DNA of 64,000 bases from Escherichia fergusonii ATCC 35469 (GCF_000026225.1 NC_011740.1:496001-560000); one strand, 5' to 3'. Shown: positions 28,761 through 38,850, counted from the first letter of the stretch. Notes: generated by a model from the sequence alone, not told the origin. Translations and numbers: made by a program.

Positions 28761-29405
28761 ATGCGTATCATTCTGCTTGGCGCTCCGGGCGCGGGTAAAG
28801 GGACTCAGGCTCAGTTCATCATGGAGAAATATGGTATTCCGCAAATCTCCACGGGTGATATGCTGCGTGCTGCGGTCAAATCTGGCTCCGAGCTGGGTAA
28901 ACAAGCAAAAGACATTATGGATGCGGGGAAACTGGTCACTGACGAACTGGTTATCGCACTGGTTAAAGAGCGTATTGCTCAGGAAGACTGCCGTAACGGT
29001 TTCCTGCTTGATGGCTTCCCGCGAACCATTCCGCAGGCTGATGCAATGAAAGAAGCGGGCATCAATGTTGATTACGTTCTGGAATTTGACGTGCCGGACG
29101 AACTGATCGTTGACCGTATTGTGGGTCGCCGTGTTCACGCGCCGTCTGGCCGTGTTTATCACGTTAAATTCAATCCGCCGAAAGTAGAAGGCAAAGACGA
29201 CGTTACCGGTGAAGAACTGACTACCCGTAAAGACGACCAGGAAGAAACCGTACGTAAACGTCTGGTTGAATACCATCAGATGACTGCACCGCTGATTGGC
29301 TACTACTCAAAAGAAGCGGAAGCGGGTAACACCAAATACGCGAAAGTTGACGGCACCAAACCGGTTGCTGAAGTTCGCGCTGATCTGGAAAAAATCCTCG
29401 GCTAA
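28761..29405 (+). CDS. adk: Adenylate kinase
   Basis: The 214-residue enzyme starts [20 protein letters not shown] with the P-loop. The NMP-binding segment [10 protein letters not shown], the signature [12 protein letters not shown], and the LID domain ([20 protein letters not shown]) follow. It interconverts ATP + AMP and 2 ADP and is essential. AAGGGG provides the ribosome site for ATG 28,761; the longer frame from 28,704 is not used. In K-12 it follows htpG, which is absent here. Confidence 0.98.
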
Positions 29406-29536
29406 TCAAGCCGCAGCAGATCTGCTTTCGGGCAGGTCTGCTCATTCTCCTCAGGCAATACCTCTTGCAGCAATTAGTTCTTCTTCTTCACTTTTCCGCT
29501 ACAATTATCAACAAGTTGAATCGATAAGAGGCGGTA

Positions 29537-30499
29537 ATGCGTCAAACTAAAACCGGTATTCTGCTGGCAAACCTGGGTACACCCGATGCCCCCACTCCTG
29601 AAGCGGTAAAACGCTACCTGAAACAATTTTTAAGCGACAGACGCGTGGTTGATACCTCACGGCTGTTGTGGTGGCCGTTGCTGCGCGGCGTAATTTTGCC
29701 GCTGCGCTCGCCGCGTGTGGCGAAGTTGTATGCCTCTGTCTGGATGGAAGGTGGCTCGCCGCTGATGGTTTACAGCCGTCAGCAACAGCAGGCGCTGGCA
29801 CAACGCTTACCGGATATGCCCGTGGCGCTGGGAATGAGTTATGGCTCGCCATCACTGGAAAGCGCCGTAGATGAACTACTGGCAGAACATGTAGATCATA
29901 TCGTGGTGCTGCCGCTTTATCCGCAATACTCCTGTTCAACGGTCGGTGCGGTATGGGATGAGCTGGCACGCATTCTGGCGCGCAAACGTAGCATTCCGGG
30001 GATATCGTTTATTCGTGATTACGCCGATAACCACGATTACATTAATGCACTGGCGAACAGCGTACGTGCCTCTTTCGCTAAACATGGCGAACCGGATCTA
30101 CTGCTGCTCTCTTATCATGGTATTCCCCAGCGTTATGCCGATGAAGGCGATGATTACCCGCAACGTTGTCGCACAACGACTCGCGAACTGGCTTCCGCGC
30201 TGGGGATGGCACCGGAAAAAGTGATGATGACCTATCAGTCACGCTTTGGTCGGGAACCCTGGTTGATGCCTTATACCGACGAAACACTGAAAATGCTCGG
30301 AGAAAAAGGTGTCGGTCATATCCAGGTGATGTGTCCGGGCTTTGCGGCGGATTGTCTGGAGACGCTGGAAGAGATTGCCGAGCAAAACCGTGAAGTCTTC
30401 CTCGGTGCGGGCGGGAAAAAATACGAATATATTCCGGCGCTTAATGCCGCACCGGAACATATCGAAATGATGGCTAGTCTTGTTGCAGCGTATCGCTAA
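29537..30499 (+). CDS. hemH: Ferrochelatase
   Basis: The 320-residue enzyme starts [20 protein letters not shown]. It shows the family motif [19 protein letters not shown] with the metal-inserting His, and [15 protein letters not shown] near the C-terminus. It inserts Fe2+ into protoporphyrin IX, the last step of haem synthesis. It is downstream of adk, and its 3' end overlaps the convergent aes by 26 bp. Confidence 0.98.
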
Positions 30500-31442
30500 A
30501 GAACTGAGCGCCGTCGCGAAGAGCATCGTCGGCGGTTTTCATCATCCGTGAATAATGCAAAAAGGCGTGCAGCGTGCCTGGGTAGAGTTTGAACTTACAA
30601 GGCTGCTGATGTGCCGCTAACGTCTGGTAAAGCAGACGGCTGTCATCCAGCAGAGGGTCGAACTCTGCCCCAGCGATAAAGCAGGGCGGTACTTCGCGGG
30701 TGAGATCATTATTAAACAGGCAGTAATACGGCGACTCGCGGTCTGTGTCGTGGCTTAAATACGCCTCTTCATACATCTGTAAATCCTCTTGCGTTAAGCC
30801 ATCCCAAACACCGCCCAACAGACGACGAGTCACGGAATCCCGTAATCCGTAAAGCCCATACCACAGCAAAACGCCCGCAACTTCACCGCAATCTATCTGT
30901 TTATCACGCAACCACAACGCACTGGCGAGCGCCAGCATTGCGCCTGCAGAATCACCGGCAAAACCAATGCGTGACATATTGATTTGATAATCCTCTGCCT
31001 GCTGGTGGAAGTGGCAACAGGCAGCCACAATTTCCTCTATTGCCTGCGGAAAACGTGCTTCCGGCGAAAGAGTGTAAGCAATACCAATCACTGTACATTG
31101 GGTGTAACTTGCCAGCAGTCGCATAATCCGATCGTGGGTATCAAGATTGCCGAGAATAAAACCACCACCATGCAGATAAAATAGTGTCGCCGGGCTGTGA
31201 CTTTTGGGTGAGTAGAGGCGAGTCTCGACCTGACCATAAGGTGTGGGAACCATGTAAGCGCTGGTTGCCATTTCTGGAGCGCCCGCATTCCAGAGTCGGC
31301 GCTCAAGCGTGTAATACTGACGTTGCTCTGCAATCGTTCCCGTTGCGGGCCAGGGCGGCAAATCCGCCTGAAAAGTATTCACAACTGCCTTCATTTCAGC
31401 AGAAATGAGCTCCAGAACGGGTAATTTGTTTTCCGGTTTCAT
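30474..31442 (-). CDS. aes: Acetyl esterase Aes
   Basis: The 322-residue alpha/beta-hydrolase of the HSL family has the oxyanion-hole motif LHGGGF, nucleophile motif GDSAG (catalytic Ser), Asp in [11 protein letters not shown] and His in LHAFLHYS. It hydrolyses short acyl esters and inhibits MalT and alpha-galactosidase. It differs from K-12 more than neighbouring genes do, including a few extra C-terminal residues (SDTLQQD) and Ala where K-12 has Asp before [10 protein letters not shown]. aes is known to vary by phylogroup. Start 31,442 follows AAGGAG. Confidence 0.95.
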
Positions 31443-31593
31443 AAAAAACTCCTTCCAAATTACGTCATTGTAATAAACCGCCACTAGCAAAATGCGATCC
31501 CGCCGTCCGATATTGAAAGCCGAGTGTGTATCGCGCGTTCAGGTGTGAATGTGCTAACATTCGCCGCTCAGTTAACCACCCGTAAAAACAACC

Positions 31594-32898
31594 ATGAAAT
31601 TTCCCGGCAAACGTAAATCCAAACATTATTTTCCCGTAAACGCACGCGATCCGCTGCTTCAGCAATTCCAGCCAGAAAACGAAACCAGCGCTGCCTGGGT
31701 AGTGGGTATCGATCAAACGCTGGTCGATATTGAAGCGAAAGTGGATGATGAGTTCATTGAGCGTTATGGATTAAGCGCCGGGCATTCACTGGTGATTGAG
31801 GATGATGTTGCCGAAGCACTTTATCAGGAGCTGAAACAGAAAAACCTGATTACTCATCAGTTTGCGGGTGGCACCATTGGTAACACCATGCACAACTACT
31901 CGGTGCTCGCGGACGACCGTTCGGTGCTGCTGGGCGTCATGTGCAGCAATATTGAAATTGGCAGCTATGCCTATCGTTACCTGTGTAACACCTCCAGCCG
32001 TACCGATCTTAACTATCTGCAAGGCGTGGACGGCCCGATTGGTCGCTGCTTTACCCTGATTGGCGAGTCTGGGGAACGTACCTTTGCTATCAGCCCTGGA
32101 CATATGAATCAGCTGCGGGCAGAAAGCATCCCGGAAGATGTGATTGCCGGAGCCTCGGCGCTGGTTCTCACCTCTTATCTGGTGCGCTGCAAGCCGGGTG
32201 AACCGATGCCGGAAGCAACCATGAAAGCCATTGAGTACGCGAAGAAATATAACGTACCGGTGGTACTGACACTGGGTACCAAGTTTGTCATTGCCGAGAA
32301 TCCGCAGTGGTGGCAGCAATTCCTCAAAGATCACGTCTCTATCCTTGCGATGAACGAAGATGAAGCCGAAGCGTTGACCGGAGAAAGCGATCCGTTGTTG
32401 GCATCTGACAAGGCGCTGGACTGGGTTGATCTGGTGCTATGCACTGCCGGGCCAATCGGCTTGTATATGGCGGGCTTTACTGAAGACGAAGCGAAACGCA
32501 AAACCCAGCATCCGCTGCTGCCGGGCGCTATCGCGGAATTTAACCAGTATGAGTTTAGCCGCGCCATGCGCCACAAGGATTGTCAGAATCCGTTGCGTGT
32601 CTATTCGCACATTGCGCCGTACATGGGCGGGCCGGAAAAAATCATGAACACTAACGGAGCGGGGGATGGCGCACTGGCAGCGTTGTTGCATGACATTACT
32701 GCTAACAGTTATCACCGTAGCAACGTACCAAACTCCAGCAAACATAAATTCACCTGGTTGACGTATTCGTCATTAGCGCAGGTGTGTAAATATGCTAACC
32801 GTGTGAGCTATCAGGTACTGAACCAGCATTCACCTCGTTTAACGCGCGGCTTGCCGGAGCGTGAAGACAGCCTGGAAGAGTCTTACTGGGATCGTTAA
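31594..32898 (+). CDS. gsk: Inosine-guanosine kinase
   Basis: The 434-residue PfkB-family kinase has the segment FAGGTIGNTMHNYSVLADD and the C-terminal signature NTNGAGDGALAALLHD with catalytic Asp. It phosphorylates inosine and guanosine for purine salvage. The start MKFPGKRKSKHYFPVNARDP and length match K-12 Gsk. Confidence 0.98.
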   Translation: MKFPGKRKSKHYFPVNARDPLLQQFQPENETSAAWVVGIDQTLVDIEAKVDDEFIERYGLSAGHSLVIEDDVAEALYQELKQKNLITHQFAGGTIGNTMHNYSVLADDRSVLLGVMCSNIEIGSYAYRYLCNTSSRTDLNYLQGVDGPIGRCFTLIGESGERTFAISPGHMNQLRAESIPEDVIAGASALVLTSYLVRCKPGEPMPEATMKAIEYAKKYNVPVVLTLGTKFVIAENPQWWQQFLKDHVSILAMNEDEAEALTGESDPLLASDKALDWVDLVLCTAGPIGLYMAGFTEDEAKRKTQHPLLPGAIAEFNQYEFSRAMRHKDCQNPLRVYSHIAPYMGGPEKIMNTNGAGDGALAALLHDITANSYHRSNVPNSSKHKFTWLTYSSLAQVCKYANRVSYQVLNQHSPRLTRGLPEREDSLEESYWDR

Positions 32899-32914
32899 GT
32901 TATCGGACTGATGA

Positions 32915-32998
32915 CTGTCGGATGCGGTGTAAACGCTTTATCCGACCAGCGGAAGATAGCACGCCCTTGCCGGATGCGTTAGCATCACATCCGGCTAT
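32915..32998. repeat. REP elements after gsk
   Basis: Two REP-type palindromic units lie just after the gsk stop: one around GTCGGATGCGG...TTTATCCGAC, one around GCCGGATGCG...CACATCCGGC. They form a short BIME. Confidence 0.75.
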
Positions 32999-33002
32999 GG
33001 TG

Positions 33003-33057
33003 TCAATGTCTTGACCCGTTACCACTTCAACCGCCGGTGGTGTTTCCAACATAGTGG
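33003..33057 (-). pseudogene. Decayed second copy of the ybaL 3' end
   Basis: This stretch matches the last ~18 codons of ybaL plus about 9 bp beyond its stop (compare 33,859-33,919). It translates to TMLETPPAVEVVTG against TMLELLETPPAGEVVTG. It has lost 9 bp and its stop codon has changed from TAA to CAA. It lies about 0.85 kb from the intact end, with two small genes between. It reads as the left scar of an insertion or recombination event. Confidence 0.8.
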
Positions 33058-33092
33058 TTTTTCCAACCAGGACAATCCAGGGAAGCAGCAAG

Positions 33093-33311
33093 ATGAAATA
33101 CATTTCTGTGCCGCTCACACAACAGGCAATGGAACGTCTTGATTATGATTGCTGCAAGCCAAGCGATCTGTTCATTACCTTGCTCAACGGCACTTTACAT
33201 ATCTGTATCAATGACTTTGAAGATGAGTATGTCACGGATATACGTAAGCTTAAGCACATGGCGCGCTTATTGAGCAAACGCTCATCACCCATCCTGAAAA
33301 TTCATTCCTAA
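33093..33311 (+). CDS. Unrecognised 72-residue protein between gsk and ybaL
   Basis: The ORF starts at ATG 33,093 (MKYISVPLTQQAMERLDYDC) after GGGAAG and has its own Rho-independent terminator, which supports it being real. It is a small, mixed-charge soluble protein with no signal peptide or membrane segment. The C-terminal part (DIRKLKHMARLLSKRSS) is basic and helical. I do not recognise a family. It is not in the K-12 gsk-ybaL gap, and it sits in an insert flanked by duplicated ybaL ends. Confidence 0.65.
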   Translation: MKYISVPLTQQAMERLDYDCCKPSDLFITLLNGTLHICINDFEDEYVTDIRKLKHMARLLSKRSSPILKIHS

Positions 33312-33330
33312 ATATCTTGCTAATACAAAC

Positions 33331-33368
33331 ACGCCGGGCACTGGCAGCCAATACCGGCGTCTTTTTTT
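33331..33368 (+). terminator. Terminator after the 72-residue gene
   Basis: ACGCCGG pairs with CCGGCGT, followed by seven T residues, 19 bp after the stop codon at 33,311. Confidence 0.88.
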
Positions 33369-33390
33369 ACTTCTGACATGGATGCATAGA

Positions 33391-33843
33391 ATGCAAACGG
33401 TATGGTATCTGCAACATACGCATTTTGGCGAAATGAAAGGTATCGGCATTTATACCCGTTATGAACTGGCCTTGCAGGCCAAAAAGGAGGTGGAAAATAA
33501 GCCTGGTTTTGTGGATTACCCGGAAAATTTTCAGTTTATTGAATACATCCTAAACCAGGATCTCTGGGGAGATTTTCCCGTTACACAGGTAGACGATCTT
33601 GTCGAGCCGATGGTGTACAGCCTGTGGCATATTCGTGATGATGAGGCCGATGATTATGCTTTCCTCGGCATTTATACCACTGCAAAACTGGCGGAGCAGG
33701 CCCGGGAACGAGCCTGCCGCTATTTTCATGAAGATGCTGCAAATATTCAGCCTGATCAAGGGCAGCTTGATCGTACCTGGTGGGAAGAAGGATTCATTTC
33801 ATGGGACGAAGCCTCAGAATTGATTGTCCCCAATGCCGGGTAA
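33391..33843 (+). CDS. Small tandem-repeat protein (two DUF7336-like units)
   Basis: The ~150-residue protein starts MQTVWYLQHTHFGEMKGIGI (or three codons earlier, at 33,382). It contains two copies of one motif: VWYLQH...GIGIYTRYELALQAKKE near residues 3-32 and VYSLWHIRD...FLGIYTTAKLAEQARER near 73-105. Each has a beta strand with aromatic residues, then GIY(T) and a helix. It resembles small DUF7336-type proteins often found beside immunity-like genes; this is from memory. It is co-directional with the preceding small gene but separated by a terminator. Confidence 0.7.
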   Translation: MQTVWYLQHTHFGEMKGIGIYTRYELALQAKKEVENKPGFVDYPENFQFIEYILNQDLWGDFPVTQVDDLVEPMVYSLWHIRDDEADDYAFLGIYTTAKLAEQARERACRYFHEDAANIQPDQGQLDRTWWEEGFISWDEASELIVPNAG

Positions 33844-33867
33844 TCATCCGGAAATGAAATCAATGTC

Positions 33868-35544
33868 TTACCCCGTCACCACTTCACCCGCCGGTGGCGT
33901 TTCCAGCAGTTCCAGCATAGTGCGGGCGATTTCACGCTCGCCCATTACCACCTGATTCGCGCCACGTTCGGTGATATACGCCACTTCATCGTCATAATGG
34001 GCGCGGGCAATAATCTCAATATCCGGATTTTTCGCGCGGGCAGACGCCACAATCTCGCCTGCTTCATAACCGTTGGGAATCGTCAGGATCAGCCATTTTG
34101 CACATTCCAGATGCGCCAGTTGCATAATTTCTTCGTTCGCCGCATTGCCCAATACTGCGCGGACCCCGCGCTCGCGCAGTTCATCGACGCGAGTACGTGA
34201 CGTCTCAATCACCACTAAAGGAATATCAGAGGCGAGCAATTTCTCCCCCAGCAGGCTGCCCACACGACCATAACCTACCAGCAGCGCATGGTTGCAGATA
34301 TCCACCGGAATCTGCTTCTCCTCTTCGATAGCTTCTTCCAGCGTCTGCTCTTCCAGCGTTTCGGTCTTCGCCAGATATTTCTCCAGCAGCGCGAACAGCA
34401 CCGGGTTAAGCATAATCGACAGGATTGCCCCTGCCAGCACCAGGTTTTGTCCGGCCTGCGGCAACAGATCCAGCGCCATCCCCAGCCCCGCCAGGATAAA
34501 AGCGAACTCACCAATTTGCGCCAGGCTGGCGGCGATAGTTAATGCCGTACGTTGAGAGTGACCAAACAGTCGCACCAGGAAAAACGCGGCTAATGACTTA
34601 CCAAACAGAATAATCGCCAGCGTCGCTAGCACCGCCAGTGGTTGCTGAATCAGAATTAACGGATCAAACAGCATTCCGACGGAGACAAAAAACAGCACCG
34701 CAAACGCGTCGCGTAATGGCAGCGTATCGTGGGCAGCACGGTGACTCAGTTCAGACTCGTTCAGTACCATCCCGGCAAAGAACGCACCGAGTGCAAAGGA
34801 GACATCAAACAGCTCCACCGCACCAAAGGCAATCCCTAACGCCAGCGCCAGCACCGACAGGGTAAACAGCTCGCGGGAACCGGTTGCCGCGCTGCGTGCC
34901 ATAATCCACGGCACCAGACGGCGACCTACCAGCATCATAATGGCGATAAATGCGATCACCTTGCCAATGGTGATTCCCATATCAACGGCCAGCGTCGCAA
35001 AGCCCACATCACCCTGTTCCATCATTCCTGCTACTGCGGGCAGCAATACCAGCGTCAGAACCATGACCAGGTCTTCCACAATCAACCAACCGATGGCGAT
35101 TTGCCCACGCTGGCTGTCTATTAATTGCCGTTCTTCAAGTGCGCGCAGTAACACCACGGTACTGGCGGTGGAAAGACATAAACCGAACACGATACCGGTC
35201 ATTAACGACCAGCCCAGCACGGCGGAGAGCGCCATACCCAGCAGCGTCGCCACGGCTATCTGGGCGATCGCGCCGGGAATGGCGATGGCCTTTACCGCCA
35301 TCAAATCCTTCAGCGAAAAGTGCAAACCGACGCCGAACATCAGCAGAATAACGCCCAGCTCCGCCAGTTCCGGCGCGAGCTTGGTATCAGCAACAAAACC
35401 TGGGGTAAAAGGGCCAGCCAGCACGCCCGCTAACAAATATCCCACCAGAGGAGAAATACGCAGTTTATTAGCAATCATGCCGAGGATAAAAGCGAGCACA
35501 AGGCCGCCAACAATGGTGGTGATAAGCGGGGTGGCGTGATGCAT
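33868..35544 (-). CDS. ybaL: Putative K+/H+-type antiporter YbaL (CPA2 family)
   Basis: The 558-residue protein has a CPA2 exchanger domain of about 12 membrane segments (residues ~1-390; GYLLAGVLAGPFTPGF, STASTVVLLRALEE). A cytoplasmic RCK/TrkA-N domain (about 415-540, HALLVGYGRVGSLLGEKL) should bind a nucleotide. It is related to KefB/KefC and the transported ion is not proven. The start MHHATPLITTIVGG at 35,544 gives the K-12 length. A second fragment of its 3' end lies at 33,003-33,057. Confidence 0.96.
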   Translation of the reverse strand: MHHATPLITTIVGGLVLAFILGMIANKLRISPLVGYLLAGVLAGPFTPGFVADTKLAPELAELGVILLMFGVGLHFSLKDLMAVKAIAIPGAIAQIAVATLLGMALSAVLGWSLMTGIVFGLCLSTASTVVLLRALEERQLIDSQRGQIAIGWLIVEDLVMVLTLVLLPAVAGMMEQGDVGFATLAVDMGITIGKVIAFIAIMMLVGRRLVPWIMARSAATGSRELFTLSVLALALGIAFGAVELFDVSFALGAFFAGMVLNESELSHRAAHDTLPLRDAFAVLFFVSVGMLFDPLILIQQPLAVLATLAIILFGKSLAAFFLVRLFGHSQRTALTIAASLAQIGEFAFILAGLGMALDLLPQAGQNLVLAGAILSIMLNPVLFALLEKYLAKTETLEEQTLEEAIEEEKQIPVDICNHALLVGYGRVGSLLGEKLLASDIPLVVIETSRTRVDELRERGVRAVLGNAANEEIMQLAHLECAKWLILTIPNGYEAGEIVASARAKNPDIEIIARAHYDDEVAYITERGANQVVMGEREIARTMLELLETPPAGEVVTG

Positions 35545-35745
35545 TCCGTCTCCTTTAGTTGTGGTGGTGATCCTTTTTTGGCGTAAAACCAAAAGTACAA
35601 GTAATAGTTTATGACAAATCTAATGATTATGTTTATGAATAATTGTTGAATTTTGCAGAAAAATGGAATTAGCCATCAAAAAAGCACGGATGGGGAACGT
35701 GTGGAGATAAAAGAAGAGGAAAGGCTTATGACTATTGGAAAGGTG

Positions 35746-35770
35746 GCGGCCAAAGTTTAACTTTGGCCGC
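35746..35770 (-). terminator. Perfect palindrome after fsr
   Basis: A 25-bp perfect inverted repeat with GCGGCCAAAGTT arms lies just past the fsr stop codon, in the fsr-ybaL gap. It probably ends fsr transcription, though the T tract is weak. Confidence 0.75.
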
Positions 35771-35777
35771 AAGAAAA

Positions 35778-36986
35778 TCACGCTTTATGCTGATTATCAG
35801 GTAAGAATATGGTGAGGATGCCCAAAAGAGGCAGGAAAGCACAGATTTTATAGACTAACTCGATACTGGTATGGTCCGCAATGAGCCCCAACACTGCGGC
35901 CCCCAGGCCTCCCATGCCGAAAGCAAAACCGAAAAACAGCCCGGAAACCATACCAATACGCCCTGGAAGTAGCTCCTGAGCATAAACGAGGATGGCAGAA
36001 AATGCAGACGCAAGGATAAAACCAATGATGACCGTTAAAATACCCGTCCAGTAAAGGGTTACGTAGGGTAAAAGCAGGGTAAAAGGTGCAACACCGAGGA
36101 TAGAGCCCCAAATTACATATTTTCTTCCTATTCTGTCACCTACTGGCCCGCCAATCATAGTCCCCGCAGCCACGGCAAACAGGAATGCAAACAGATGAAT
36201 CTGCGCATTTTGTACGGATAAACCAAACTTTTGCATCAAATAAAAGGTGTAATAGCTGCTGATGCTCGCCATATAGAAGTATTTTGAAAAAATCAGGATT
36301 AGCAAGATACTTACTGCCAGCACAACTTTATTGCGTGGCAAAGGACTTATCATCGTCGCTTTTGGTTTGCCTTTATTGGCTAAATGCTGCGTAGCATACC
36401 AGCGGCTGATTTGCGCCAGCACCACGATAGCTAAAAGAGCAGCCAGTACAAACCACGCAACGTTACCTTTGCCATAAGGCGCGATAATTACCGCCGCCAG
36501 CAAGGGCCCAAGTGAACTGCCAAAATTACCGCCGACCTGGAAGATAGATTGCGCCAGACCATGACGGCCACCAGACGCCATTCGGGCCACGCGTGAGGAT
36601 TCCGGGTGAAAGACCGACGAACCAGTGCCGACCAACGCCGCCGCCAGCAGAACTGCACCAAAACTGCCCGCCAGCGCCAGCAGCACAAGACCGCTTAAGG
36701 TAAAGCACATGCCAATCGGCAACGACCATGGCATCGGGTATTTATCCGTCCAGTAGCCGACCACTGGTTGCAGCAGCGAAGAGGCTAGCTGGAAGGTGAG
36801 CGTAATCATACCGATCTGCATAAATGTCAGGGAGAATTCAGCTTGTAGCAGAGGGTAAATCGCCAGAATTAGCGACTGGATCATATCGTTTAGCAGGTGA
36901 GAAAGGCTGATTGCGCCTAAAATTCGAAACGATGTCCGTCCTTTGCTCGCAGGTGCTACTGGTTGAGCTTGTTCACTGATTGCCAT
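35778..36986 (-). CDS. fsr: Fosmidomycin resistance MFS efflux protein
   Basis: The 402-residue major facilitator has about 12 membrane segments. It shows the MFS motif-A-like GYWTDKYPMPW after the second segment and GGPVGDRIGRKYVIW in the second half. Overproduction of Fsr in E. coli gives fosmidomycin resistance; its natural substrate is uncertain. The N-terminus is four residues shorter than K-12. It is divergent from ushA. Confidence 0.96.
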   Translation of the reverse strand: MAISEQAQPVAPASKGRTSFRILGAISLSHLLNDMIQSLILAIYPLLQAEFSLTFMQIGMITLTFQLASSLLQPVVGYWTDKYPMPWSLPIGMCFTLSGLVLLALAGSFGAVLLAAALVGTGSSVFHPESSRVARMASGGRHGLAQSIFQVGGNFGSSLGPLLAAVIIAPYGKGNVAWFVLAALLAIVVLAQISRWYATQHLANKGKPKATMISPLPRNKVVLAVSILLILIFSKYFYMASISSYYTFYLMQKFGLSVQNAQIHLFAFLFAVAAGTMIGGPVGDRIGRKYVIWGSILGVAPFTLLLPYVTLYWTGILTVIIGFILASAFSAILVYAQELLPGRIGMVSGLFFGFAFGMGGLGAAVLGLIADHTSIELVYKICAFLPLLGILTIFLPDNQHKA

Positions 36987-37160
36987 AGAAAAGTCACTTT
37001 TGTCAGAGTTGCGATGTGAAGAAAATCTTAATTGTGATTATTACCTGACTAACATACCTGCGCAGTTCGTTTGACGGAAGCCTCAATTCTGAAAACAGAT
37101 TTGTCTATTATGTGTGGTCACGGTAATTTCAAACGTTAATAACTGGTCAGGGAGAGAATT

Positions 37161-38813
37161 ATGAAGTTTTTGCAACGGGGTGTGGCACTGGCACTGTTAG
37201 CCGCCTTTACGCTGGTGAGTGAAACCGCTCAGGCGTATGAGCAGGATAAAACCTACAAAATCACCATCCTGCATACCAATGATCATCATGGTCATTTCTG
37301 GCGTAATGAATATGGCGAATATGGTCTGGCGGCGCAAAAAACGCTGGTGGACGGTATTCGCAAAGAGGTTGCGGCTGAAGGTGGTAGCGTGCTGCTACTT
37401 TCCGGTGGCGACATTAATACTGGCGTGCCCGAGTCCGACTTACAGGATGCCGAACCTGATTTTCGCGGTATGAATCTGGTGGGCTATGATGCAATGGCGA
37501 TCGGTAATCATGAATTTGATAACCCGCTCACCGTATTACGCCAGCAGGAAAAGTGGGCTAAGTTCCCGTTGCTTTCCGCCAATATCTACCAGAAAAGTAC
37601 CGGCGAGCGCCTGTTTAAACCATGGGCGCTGTTTAAGCGTCAGGATCTGAAAATTGCCGTTATTGGGCTGACAACCGATGACACAGCCAAAATTGGTAAT
37701 CCGGAATATTTCACTGATATCGAATTTCGTAAGCCCGCTGATGAAGCGAAGCTGGTGATTCAGGAGCTGCAACAGACAGAAAAGCCAGACATTATTATCG
37801 CGGCGACCCATATGGGGCATTACGACAATGGTGAGCACGGCTCTAATGCACCGGGCGATGTGGAGATGGCACGCGCGCTGCCTGCCGGATCGCTGGCGAT
37901 GATCGTCGGAGGTCACTCGCAAGATCCAGTCTGTATGGCGGCAGAAAATAAAAAACAGGTCGATTACGTTCCTGGTACGCCATGCAAACCGGATCAACAA
38001 AATGGCATCTGGATTGTACAGGCGCATGAGTGGGGCAAGTACGTTGGTCGGGCCGACTTTGAGTTTCGCAACGGCGAAATGAAAATGGTCAACTACCAGT
38101 TGATTCCGGTAAACCTGAAGAAGAAAGTGACCTGGGAAGACGGGAAAAGCGAGCGTGTGCTTTACACCCCTGAAATCGCCGAAAACCAGCAAATGATTTC
38201 GCTGTTATCACCGTTCCAGAACAAAGGCAAAGCGCAGCTGGAAGTGAAAATAGGCGAAACCAATGGTCGTCTGGAAGGCGACCGCAGCAAAGTGCGTTTT
38301 GTACAGACCAATATGGGGCGGTTGATTCTGGCAGCACAAATGGATCGCACTGGTGCCGACTTTGCGGTGATGAGCGGAGGCGGAATTCGTGATTCTATCG
38401 AAGCAGGCGATATTAGCTATAAAAATGTGCTGAAAGTGCAGCCATTCGGCAATGTGGTGGTGTATGCCGACATGACCGGTAAAGAGGTGATTGATTACCT
38501 GACCGCTGTCGCACAAATGAAGCCTGATTCTGGTGCCTATCCGCAATTTGCTAACGTTAGCTTTGTGGCGAAAGACGGCAAACTGAACGACCTGAAAATC
38601 AAAGGCGAACCGGTCGATCCGGTGAAAACTTACCGTATGGCGACATTAAACTTCAATGCCACTGGCGGTGATGGCTATCCGCGTCTGGATAACAAACCGG
38701 GCTATGTGAATACTGGTTTTATTGATGCTGAAGTGCTGAAAGCGTATATCCAGAAAAACTCGCCGCTGGATGTGAGTGTTTATGAACCGAAAGGTGAGGT
38801 GAGCTGGCAGTAA
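37161..38813 (+). CDS. ushA: Periplasmic UDP-sugar hydrolase / 5'-nucleotidase
   Basis: The 550-residue enzyme has a 25-residue signal peptide (ending AQA). A metallophosphoesterase domain shows ligands in LHTNDHHGHFW, SGGDINTG, GNHEFDN, ATHMGHY and VGGHSQDP. A C-terminal substrate domain (residues ~360-550) has MSGGGIRDSI and NFNATGGDGYPRL. It degrades UDP-glucose and nucleotides in the periplasm. AGGGAGAG precedes the ATG. Confidence 0.98.
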   Translation: MKFLQRGVALALLAAFTLVSETAQAYEQDKTYKITILHTNDHHGHFWRNEYGEYGLAAQKTLVDGIRKEVAAEGGSVLLLSGGDINTGVPESDLQDAEPDFRGMNLVGYDAMAIGNHEFDNPLTVLRQQEKWAKFPLLSANIYQKSTGERLFKPWALFKRQDLKIAVIGLTTDDTAKIGNPEYFTDIEFRKPADEAKLVIQELQQTEKPDIIIAATHMGHYDNGEHGSNAPGDVEMARALPAGSLAMIVGGHSQDPVCMAAENKKQVDYVPGTPCKPDQQNGIWIVQAHEWGKYVGRADFEFRNGEMKMVNYQLIPVNLKKKVTWEDGKSERVLYTPEIAENQQMISLLSPFQNKGKAQLEVKIGETNGRLEGDRSKVRFVQTNMGRLILAAQMDRTGADFAVMSGGGIRDSIEAGDISYKNVLKVQPFGNVVVYADMTGKEVIDYLTAVAQMKPDSGAYPQFANVSFVAKDGKLNDLKIKGEPVDPVKTYRMATLNFNATGGDGYPRLDNKPGYVNTGFIDAEVLKAYIQKNSPLDVSVYEPKGEVSWQ

Positions 38814-38850
38814 TGAACCCCGTCGCGGCGTCATGATATGACGCCGCCAT

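Noticed and set aside
31500..31593. Regulatory RNA or riboswitch upstream of gsk
   Set aside because: The 94 bp fold weakly and show no purine riboswitch core. Nothing beyond an ordinary promoter region was seen.
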